Below, one piece after another: positions 54,747 to 64,000 of a DNA stretch of 64,000 bases. A program made the position numbers and the translations under genes. The stretch is from Pyrus communis. Its lineage: Eukaryota; Streptophyta; Magnoliopsida; Rosales; Rosaceae. The DNA lies in the NCBI RefSeq assembly GCF_963583255.1, contig NC_084813.1, forward strand, positions 1,055,001 through 1,119,000, given 5' to 3'. The notes under the pieces are model-generated. The model was not told the DNA's origin, did no database searches, and was given only the letters and a program-made list of their open reading frames with translations. The first letter of the stretch is position 1; each line of letters starts with the position of its first letter.

Positions 54747-55525
54747 GTAAGATATTTAGTTCATATATTTCATCCAAAAAATATACAAATTAATAAAAAT
54801 GTATATATCTATTTATGTTAAGTTCGAATGAGGACACCAAATTAATACCAAACGAACCCAATTAAGAAAGAGAAATCTATGCTTATTGGATTTTATGGTT
54901 CTCGGTTGTCCTAGATTTTCTTCTTTATTAATTTGTGTGACTTAAATTTTTGAATTTATTTTTGTTTCACATTGGAGTATTTAATTAGTAATTAACTACA
55001 CCAAGTAACAGCTAAAACGGAAAATGAAGGTGCTGCAAACAAAATACCAAATACTTTTCAAACAAAATATAGAATTCACATTACTTTCCCAACTTTCCTG
55101 CCAAATGGCGGAGCTACTAAAAGTCTTGGATACATGCTCGCATTCCTCTGAGACTGCATTAATCATGAACAAGACCTCTTTGTGTGAGAAATGAATTCAT
55201 CTTTTCTTTTCATTTTTGCATGGATTTTTTTAAATATTTATACTATTAAAGTAGAAGGAATGATTCGAAACTATTATATTAATTTAGAAAAAGGAGAGAT
55301 TATCGAACTTGAGATGCACGGGTAAAACCCCAACACCATCTGCTAGAATAGGACCACATGCAATTCATTTTTGCATGGATAAACATCATTACATTTGAAA
55401 GTTCTACTCGGGTTATCTCAATATTTTTTCATGTAGTCTAATATCGTAGTTGATAAAGTATTAAGTTTCCATACAATTTATAAAAAATGACATAGTTATC
55501 CTTCAACACAATTTATCCCGTCAAA
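54747..55525. other. intergenic DNA upstream of HDG copy A
   Basis: AT-rich. The segment 55070-55150 (TTACTTTCCCAACTTTCC, GCCAAATGG) matches the same position upstream of copy B (60820-60890), so it is part of the duplicated unit. Confidence 0.65.
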
Positions 55526-55870
55526 GAACAAATGACCACCGCCATTACCACTACAAACACTTACCTTACACAGCCACAACCATTATCACAACCATTGTTG
55601 CCACTGTCACGACTACCACAATCGTTACTAACACCACCACCACAATCGTAACTATCACTAAAACCACAACTGCCAACACCACAACCACCATCACTGTGGC
55701 TACCACTACTCCTATCACCATTATTTCCCCTACACCCCAACCATCACACCCCATTAATGGAACCACCATCATACCCATTGTTGCCATTATCGTCATCGTT
55801 ACCAACACAACCACTACCCCCTCCACCGTCCATGTGACCAACACCCCCATTATCGTGTCCATTTTATCAT
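55526..55870. repeat. ACC/ATC-rich low-complexity tract
   Basis: About 340 bp of imperfect trinucleotides (ACCACN, ATCACN), strongly strand-biased for C. Long frames on both strands here are only translations of the repeat. Confidence 0.85.
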
Positions 55871-55897
55871 TGTGTACAATTATATCACTTTTACATT

Positions 55898-56044
55898 AAA
55901 ATTTACCAAACATTTTTATACTTTTTTTTTATATTCATGACACTTTTTACAAGAACGGTTTAACAAACGCTCAACAACTTTATTTTATAATAATTACTCT
56001 TAAACACAGTAAAAAATAATAAAACACAGCAATCCCAAACTGAC
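55898..56044. mobile_element. Partial MITE, relative of 42864-43078
   Basis: Shares TTTACCAAACA and the right end AAAACACAGCAATCCCAAA with the 42.9 kb copy, same orientation. The left end is absent or lost in the low-complexity tract. Confidence 0.55.
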
Positions 56045-56685
56045 CGTTATTGTCAAACTTGTTGCTTTGTTGCAGATCGAGCTTTATCGCAGTAGCAAAA
56101 AGCAATCATGCATATGCATCTTGGTGCATGTTCAATCCCAATCGATTTCCATTCCCCTTAACAACTAATGGTCTCACCCACTAACTCTATCCCTCTACGT
56201 AAAATTGCTGTCCTTTGGTGACTGTTAAATAAAAGCATCTCTACTCTAGTCATGCTCTTTGTTGCTGTAAGGCTAGAAAACGATTTTAGAAACTACTTAA
56301 TTAAGAAGTTTTAAAAGAAATTTCGATACAAAAGGTTCAAAATATTCTGAAAATGGAAACGGTTTGATTTGAAATTTTCTTGGTTAGAGTTGCAGCCTTG
56401 TATGCGGCGAATTGTAACAGGCTTGTAGCTCAAGCAACAAAAATTATGTACCTTACGGTCAATATGCATTAGATGACCACACCACCTACAAGCTTAAGCA
56501 AAAAATTAACTAAAATAGCAGCCTTAAGCAAAAAAATAACTAAAATAGGAGCTTATATATAGCCAATTATTCAACAAGAAATTCAAACGGAGTCTTAAAA
56601 CAGTCAAAAAGATTGAATTCACAAACTTCTCCAACGAAACTAGTTTTATTCTTAGCATAAGAATTACAATTCCACCGCAAATAGG
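56045..56685. other. intergenic DNA between the two HDG genes
   Basis: Holds the 3' UTR of copy B. TTAAGCAAAAAATAACTAAAATAG is repeated twice near 56498-56540, a short tandem duplication. No gene seen. Confidence 0.6.
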
Positions 56686-59600
56686 TTAATCCAAGCTCGA
56701 GCAGTTGAGAGCAACTTTGATTTTTTGAACTGTGGAACTGATGAGAGCGTTGACAATTGCCACCGACTCCATGTTCATCTGCTTTGAAGTTGAGGGCGTG
56801 GAAACCAATATCTGGAAAGCCACTGTAAGAAGTGAACCACCTGCCCTGGAATGTCCTGAATCCCCGGTTGTTTCAGCACGGCCATCGCCCGATATCACAA
56901 ACCCCGATGGGAGGATAGGTATGTTGGAAGAGTCCTCGCCACTTACTGCTACGTTAAGAGCTGGCATGTCGACCGGAGCATATACGAATAAGGATCCCAA
57001 AGGGTCTGTGTAGCTCTCTTGAAGCATCAGCATGTTATTCTCGGTAGGGGTGAAGGGCTGCTCCACAGAAACCATTGAAATGAATCAAACTGAACTCTTT
57101 ATAAAGCCAAAAGCATAGGTAAAAATATTTTTCTCATCCTTTTAGTTTAGCATTTGAAGTAGCATCAGTTCAACTTTAGTTTCCCCATATTTCCGGGATA
57201 ATATATTTCGGAAAGAAGAAAAAATGGAAGAAGGAAATGAAACTACCCGAATGACAGATATACAGTTTCCCGGATGCGTTCCTGTTGGAATGTTCGCAAT
57301 CTCATGCACTGGATTTCCATTTGACAGAACATCCCACTGAAAGAGAAATCAAATTAAGGTTTCAGTCATATCACATTTCAACCTCTAATTATTTGGAATG
57401 AAGATAAAAACAAAATGAGGAGGGATCTTTTTGTTAGTTAGAAACCTGAACTCTATTTCTCTCATCTCTGAAGAAGCTAAAGACGGTTTGGGACGGTAGA
57501 GGAAGCCAAAGAGAAGTAGCAATGCTGACAATCATGCCATGGGGCTGTCCTGGTTCTGTGCTCTTACGAACAGAGACTCGAACCCCACTACTGTTCACTT
57601 CGGACGACTGAGGGAAGTCAAGTTTACCTGCCATGCTCAGCATTCCACAGAAGTTCTTCACCATTCTCTGAGAGAGCTTCATTACACTCCTCTTGCCTTC
57701 GGACGAAGTAACCACTAAACAATGTAAATAAGGCTCATCAAAATCCAAAAGCGTTACAAAATGATCCGGACAAAAAAGGGAACTATAAAGGATTACTTAA
57801 CATTAGAGAGTTTTCTTTTCCATTTTGGCAAATATCAATGTATTAATTTCTAACAGGGAATTATGGAAGACTTGCCTCCTCCAAACTCACAAGTAGATTC
57901 AACTTCGACCATCAAGCAATCCAATCTCTCACATGTCCTCTTAAGAGTAACGATCCATCTATCAGCTCCATATGCAACATTTCTACATACAAGATCTCTG
58001 TAGAGCCGATGAGCTTGTGTCTTGTTATCAACCGCCACATGCTCAATCCAAGTTACCTACGATTATTGCAGTCAATATATATGAAACAATTCTTTAAAAT
58101 TAGGAATATCATATGAGAATGTGTATCGGATGAAGCATGTAATGTCATGAAGATAGCGATTGTGAAAAGTAATTAATTGTGATGTCGACGGAACCTGAAC
58201 AACATTGATAATTGATGGGAAAGTATAAATGTTGCTGCATGACAAGAGCAAGGTTGTAGAAAATGTATTAAACTAAAGAAATTGGAAATGTGAGGTATTC
58301 TCTTGGTTTTTCCCGTTGGCTTGACAAACGTAATCTCAGTAATAGTAAGCCTGCAGATCCAATTATAAATGCTTATGCTAAAGAGATGAAGCTACTCACC
58401 CTGGAGCAGCCGCATGAAATATCTTTGATCATACAGCCAGAAGGAAGCCTCCAAGATAGTGATTGATTTGAAGAACTTCCTTTGGGGAAGTTGTGGGAAA
58501 CATCAACAATGACCCATGTGCCTCGCTCAATCTGCTGACAATAACGAAGAAAGTAGAAATCCCGTGGCGCCACCAAAGGTGAGAGAATGTGCATTTGTTC
58601 ATACATCTGCATTAAAGAAATTGATTCGTATAAGTATTTGTGACAAACTATAGGAAAATAATTAATTAACTCAACAACGCATTGGCTTTCATATGTACCA
58701 GCAGTAGGCAACCATTCCGGTTTTTCATCATTCCACTTTCAAGTACTTCAATTGTCTTTGCTTTCGTAAGGATTGTGGGAAAGAGTTCTTCCCATTTATT
58801 CTGCAAAAATAAAACGTTTTTCTTGACCTTCTTTGCTCATTCCAGCAGTGTAATATTACTTTCTCAGTATATATTGGGAAATAATGAAAGAATGAGTTAT
58901 AGAACTAACAGAGTCTAAGAACATGTCAACCAAGGTTGCTGCATTAATGGCCACTACTCCTGAATCTTTCGAAGACTCGACACATGCACCAGAGGTTTTG
59001 AATTGATTGGCTTTAGGAAATAACTTATCATAGTTGTCACCGTTGAGAAAATATCGCCCATCAGCTGTGGATTTGACCCACAAAGGCTCGCCAATCTGAA
59101 AAAGTGAGACCAGTTCTTCCATGGCACTGGCAGCAATGTCCGCCATGAGTGTCTTTTCCCTTTCAGGGATTTCTTTTATTTGGTAAGCTAATGCAGGACT
59201 GGTAAGATTGAGATTAAGGGGTGGACTTCCGATAATCCCTTGGTTGGTGGAATAGCCTAGTGATAAATCCAGCGTTGATCCAACTACAGACGCCAGCGAT
59301 TCAATTTGTGATGGTGGTTTCCCTATGTATTTGGAAAGAAGGCTGGCTACCTTATCATGCTGTAAGACATCATTAAAGCGAATCCATATATAAACATAAT
59401 GAACAATAATTAACAGAGATCTTTAAGAATGATTGAATCTACGGATGAGAGATTATGTACATTCCAAATACTTGCCTCTTCTTTCAAATAGGCATTTTCC
59501 AGCTGAAGTCTCTGCAGACTTAGCTGCCGAGCTTCTTCTCCAAACGGTGGACCACCGCAAGTTGGGCAAAGGACACTCTTTAAGGCCTTTATGATTGCAT

Positions 59601-60481
59601 AGTTTTCCCATTGAATCCTTTCATTGTCTTTACGAAGAACAGTGTTGTCTGCGCTCTCATTTTGAGCCTAAAAATTACCAAGCATGTTACATATGCAACA
59701 TAAAATATAAGAACTAAACATCCAAGTCGTTAAAGTAGGAAAAATGGAAAACCTGGGTCTGCGTTCTTTTGTTTTGGAACCAGAACTTGATTTGTCTTGG
59801 CTCTAGCCCTAGCTCCCGGCTCAGCTGTTGACGTTGGTTGTCATCCGGGTGAGAGCAGCACTTGAAAAATCTACATCCAAGAGAGCTCCGTGTTTTAATT
59901 TTTGCAGAGAAAAAACCACCTCAAATTGGAGAAAAACAAAGATCAAGGCGTAATATCTACTGTCCAAAAGCATCAAAATTCAATGGATGATTGAACTGTT
60001 AACCATAAAAGAACAATATGCAGTCAATTACTACTTTTGGCAGCTTGAAGCAAAAGGTACAAGGCAAAGAATTACTTGCAGATTAGTCTATGTATGAAAA
60101 ATTAAAATATACAAAACAAGTCCATGACCTTTCAAACAAGCATTGATCTGGAACTGTAGCAAATTTTATGGCTGCTTGAAAAAGAAAAGTCTCTAATTAA
60201 CTGATTTCGAAGCATTTGATTCATGAAAAAGATGATATCTACGTAAGTATTTCTTCTTTTTTGGTTTTCAGAGGAACAGATCAGATGATATCGACGTAAG
60301 GAACAATCATGTATTGGTCATTCAACAACATTCAGAAGATAAATTAATTGGAGGTTGTTTCTTACTCTTCGAGTCTACGTATCTGCTCCGTAGTATGACG
60401 ATAATAATTCTTGTTGCCTCTGCCGGAATTCGATGCTTCACGTCCATCACCTGAAGCTCCGCCATTTCCCTGAAGCTCCAT
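56686..60481 (-). CDS. HDG8: HD-ZIP class IV factor, HDG8/9-like (copy B)
   Basis: Ten exons: 60366-60481, 59753-59870, 59476-59667, 58910-59359, 58699-58800, 58400-58606, 57876-58056, 57446-57714, 57247-57336, 56686-57057; 698 aa. Exons 2, 3, 5, 6, 7, 8 and 9 have exactly the lengths of copy A (118, 192, 102, 207, 181, 269, 90), so the two are tandem duplicates; exons 1, 4 and 10 differ by codon multiples. The homeodomain ([24 protein letters not shown]), CPTCGG zipper loop, START ([25 protein letters not shown]) and SAD regions are complete. Introns 3 and 7 have GC donors (GAG|GCAAGT) where copy A has GT. Both copies are in the same orientation and may divide expression. Confidence 0.95.
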
Positions 60482-61560
60482 TCTCTACCACACTAAGCAC
60501 ACACAAAATCACACAAAGCAAAAGCTTTTCTTTCTGAGAGCAAAGAAGAGATACACACCCGAACACATACATACACATATATAGTGTGAAAATTAAGTTA
60601 CAGATGCCATCCAAACAATATACAGATAAAATACATGAATTTCTTAGGCTGGTCAAATCCAAATAAGGATATGAAATTAATACCAAATTGACACAAATTA
60701 CCTAATGAGTAATGAACTAAGACGAATTCACTGCTAAATTAGAAGATGAGATCCATGAGAATCTGAAGCAAATTACCAAAAGTGCAGAAGGTATTTCAAA
60801 CAAATATAGAAGACACATTACTTTCCTAACTTTCCCGCCAAATGGTGAAGACAGTAGAGTCTTGGCTGCACATTCAGATCCCCTCAGACCACCATTATGA
60901 ACAAGTTTAACCTTTATGGAGAAACGGATTCTTTTTTTCTTCTCTTTTTTTTTTAAGGATAAACATCATTAAATTTCATAGTTTCACTCGGTATATTTCC
61001 CAAAATTATCATTTTCTTATGAATTACTAGTTACATATGTGCCGAAAAACACGCGTCAATCAAGGTTATATATATATTCTGAAACCGTTTAGGGAGCCGC
61101 CAAATATACATGCTAGTGTGTCACGTTATAAAGACGCAATGACAAAGATAGAAACATGGTTGTGTATAACAACTGATAAAAAGGTAATTTTCTGAGTGGA
61201 TGACGGGTTGAACTATAAGCTTTGTGCGCTACGGAATTCAGGTTTTTTCTTCTTGTTGTTCATGTTTTTGATTTATTTCATGCAACGTTTCCAAGCAGGA
61301 ACTGCTCCCTTCCTTGAGCTCCTTATCAGTGCGTCATGTTTTTGTTCTTGTTGTAATGGCCGGCTAGGATTAGAACTAGCTCATAGGCTAGATTGATGCC
61401 CGCTGTTATAGCAACTTAGTGGATTAAAATGTACACGTGAGTTGACTCATGTAATAGATGCGAGTGGAGTTGCAACGGTCATCTCCCTCATTCCTGGAGA
61501 AAGAGGGTTGAACCCGAGATGTAGTAGGTTAAAAAGAAAGGCCATATCAACTAGGACACT
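60482..61560. other. upstream DNA of HDG copy B
   Basis: Probable promoter region with TATATA at 60578-60583. AT-rich beyond; the 66-codon frame at 61196-61396 has no domain. Confidence 0.6.
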
Positions 61561-61571
61561 AGACAGTCCGC

Positions 61572-61618
61572 TACTTGCATGAGGGGGAGAGGGGGTTATA
61601 GTAACTCATGCAAGTAGC
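61572..61618. repeat. 13-bp inverted repeat with a G-rich loop
   Basis: CTACTTGCATGAG at about 61572-61584 and its complement CTCATGCAAGTAG at about 61605-61617 surround a GGGGGAGAGGGGG-type loop. AACAGTCCGCTAC-like segments occur on both outer sides as direct repeats. Confidence 0.75.
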
Positions 61619-62521
61619 GAACAGTCCGCTACTATCATTTACCGAGCTTATTTTTATATTAAACAAATTTATTCATCAGTGTCGAACCTCGATTCAAATG
61701 CTAAATTGCTATTGGAAATTTTGTTTAAGGGATCGCTTAAATTATCTTGATCCCTCGACACAAATAATATTTATTCGAGCAGCCAGGACTGGATCCAAAT
61801 GCTAATGGAAACGTTGGAACTCGATGAACTGTATACTTTGACAGTTTTATGACGATTTGAGTCATTACCAATACCTAATTCGGCGTCAAGGAAATCGAAA
61901 GTTTGAAAATGATTATGTAAGAAAAAAGATAGGGTAAATTACATTTTACCACCTCAACCTTAGGTCATACAACAACTCAAACCTTATCTTTTAAATATTG
62001 TAATGTCATACATCAACTTACAAATCCATTGAAATTTCAGACCTACATTAGATATTTTTTGTCAATTTAACCGTTAAATAATGACGTGACAAATTTGACA
62101 ACCATGTAAGAAAATATGTGGAGTCTACATCTGTCATGTCATCTATCAAACGCATGCTTTATGTGAACATGAAAGCAAATACTTGATGAATGATATCAAA
62201 CCAACGAAATAACAACTCAAATTGGCAAATAAGCCTGTTAGTTTGAAAGACGACCCCCATCGCCCGACCCACATCTCCTACCCCATAAATTTATGTTCTC
62301 ACAAAATTACAAAAGGAGTATACTTCCTTTATGTCTGCCAACATTTTTGGTCTGGAACTGAATCAGGGTCAGGCAGAAACTGATGTCAACTTGTCAAAAT
62401 CCCCGGTCTTGCATTTGATGCGGAGAGAGTGGAGCAAACTGGTGCTGTTCCTTCGCAATATTCGAAACTTCTTTTACCTTGATCCAGAACAGAAAACAGT
62501 GACAACGAATCCCTTTTCTCC
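61619..62521. other. intergenic DNA and RecA 3' region
   Basis: 61930-62130 looks like a decayed dispersed repeat (TAAATTACATTTTACCACCT start), otherwise AT-rich. The right part should hold the RecA-like 3' UTR. Confidence 0.5.
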
Positions 62522-64000
62522 TCATTGGATATCTTCGAAATCATCTTCATCGTGTTGGGGAATTGGCAAGTTACTTGTCTGAAATGAGCCTACTTGTCCG
62601 GTTCCATCTATCATCATGGAGCGAACTATCTGCATGTACATTTAAGAACTGTTCAGTTTCTTCCCAAAAGACAGCGCACTCCATTTCATATCCCACCTTC
62701 AAAGATAACTATGAAATTCATGCAAAGACGACATTGAAATATTTCATTAAAACGTATGAACATTGAGGTTTTGTACATTTACCCCTAGTTCCCCTCAAAA
62801 CAGATAATAGCACCAACTCTCCTCAATAAATTTTCGTGACTATTTGAAAACATAGTATGATGAATTAGGGATAGGACTTGCCTCTTGTCTTGTTACATCC
62901 ATTAAAATGTTGAACTCGACCATCATGTTATGTTCATAAATTCATAATTCACAGTATTGACGGCATATGATAACCACATTTTCATTTTATTCCTTGCACA
63001 TACTGAACGAAAACGAAGCAAAGTACACTGTCCAAACAGTGCAGGTTACTTGACCACTCGAAATACACAACCAGAAACAATGTATTGATTATTAAGTAAA
63101 AAATCTGCAGTATAGCATCAAGTTTCAGTTAATATGAGAAATCAGAAAAACCACCTTCTCTATTTCATCGAGAAGAAGAGGGTTCTCTCTTAAGTACTGC
63201 AATGCTTTGTCTCTTCCTTGTCCTAACCTTTTGATATAAGAAATAAAAGCCAGTCGTTAACTGCAACAGTTTTATAGTTGAGATAGAGAGAGAGTAACGG
63301 TTATAAACAAGAGAATTCTTGCGTTATTTGAAAGAAAATAAACCAGGTCATAACAGGAACAAAGAGAAGTTAGAAGAATAAAAGCCTAAAGTTAGCACAG
63401 AGGAAGTAAATCTCTACTTTTCATCTCACAAAGAAGTTATGCAAAATTTTGAGGCAGCTCATTTGTAAAACATCTAGCCATCTAGTGTTGGTTGATCAAA
63501 GTTATTTCGGAAACAAAAAAAATAGTTTTTTTAAATAAAAAAATTACTTGTGTCTAGTGCATAAACACAAATAAAAAAAGGCCACACCCTTTGCCTCACC
63601 GTTGCACCCTGGACCCAGAAAAACCTATAAAAGCTTGTTTTCCTTAAACAAAACACTCAATTTTATCAATCAAACGCTACTGGTCCATTGGTTTACCCTC
63701 TTTTTTTTCCTAATATGAATAGTATTTTGAAGGAGAGTCCTATTTGATTTAGTATCCAAACTAGACTAAGAACGCTCAACATATAACTACAAATTTAAGA
63801 ATTATAACCTGAAAATGGATGTTCAAGTACAAACCTGTGGTCCCCATAACTATACCAAGAACCCTTCCTCACTACTACATCCATAGCTTCAGCGCAATCC
63901 AAGATGCAACCCTGAAAGAGAGAATGAGTCAAAATAGAGTGTGTTTTCAACCTTCTGAGTGGGGAAAATCAAATATGTTGCAATACTGACCAATTTACTA
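62522..64000 (-). CDS. RecA homologue, organelle-type, 3' end only
   Basis: Three minus-strand exons are visible: 63835-63911, 63155-63227 and 62522-62629 (stop TGA at 62522-62524); the gene continues past the window edge. They encode GCILDCAEAMDVVVRKGSWYSYGDHR-type sequence (here only its start GCILDCAEAMD and end GSWYSYGDHR are quoted), LGQGRDKALQYLRENPLLL, EIEK and a tail IVRSMMIDG ending DDFEDIQ. KGSWYSY and LGQGR match the C-terminal region of RecA (bacterial GLGQGR equivalents), after the ATPase core, which lies outside. Plant RECA proteins of bacterial descent work in mitochondria or plastids in recombination surveillance; which one cannot be decided without the N-terminus. Phases agree at all joins. 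Confidence 0.88.

Noticed and set aside
55566..55899. Val/Thr-rich frames on both strands
   Set aside because: Translations of the ACC/ATC low-complexity tract.

Overview
This 64 kb window looks like nuclear DNA of a woody eudicot. Genes have many short exons with GT/AG borders, introns are AT-rich, and LTR retrotransposons, MITEs and a tRNA-like SINE fill the gaps. A rosid, possibly Rosaceae, fits best, but the species call is inference. There is no operon, phage, CRISPR or bacterial feature.

Layout. 1-3582: the 3' part of a Ty1/copia element with a frameshifted pol and its 3' LTR. 3709-7861 (-): NAC factor of the NAC045/NAC086 type, with a leader intron and a (GA)22 repeat. 10096-14199 (-): an internally deleted copia element with a different insertion in each LTR. 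15295-16369 (-): tau-class glutathione S-transferase. 19211-21002: two terminal-inverted-repeat elements with 9-bp target duplications. 21441-22550 (+): AXY9-like xyloglucan acetylation protein. 24083-26122 (-): EXPA13-like expansin. 27699-37230 (-): a complete, very young Ty3/gypsy chromovirus (Tekay/Del type) with 2301-bp LTRs. 38074-40548 (-): REVEILLE1-type MYB clock factor. 45121-50015 (+): UDP-glucose pyrophosphorylase with an eroded C-terminus. 51256-54633 and 56686-60481 (-): tandem HD-ZIP IV genes. 62522-64000 (-): the 3' end of an organelle-type RecA gene that runs off the window.

How the genes relate. NAC, AXY9, EXPA13, UGP and HDG occur in this order at Arabidopsis At3g03200-At3g03260. 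Its duplicate at At5g17260-At5g17320 keeps NAC086, RVE1, UGP2 and HDG9. The window therefore holds in one place a set that was split between two Arabidopsis duplicates; locus numbers are from memory. Several products touch cell-wall metabolism (UDP-glucose supply, xyloglucan acetylation, wall loosening), but co-location is best explained by inherited synteny, not by a pathway cluster.

Exon borders were placed by eye from reading frame, splice consensus and family similarity. The AXY9, GST, EXPA13, RVE, UGP and both HDG models all close in frame. I saw no clearly new biological system. The best leads are the eroded UGPase tail, the GC-AG introns confined to one HDG copy, the palindrome array in the young gypsy LTR, and the insertions that can be dated against their sister LTRs.
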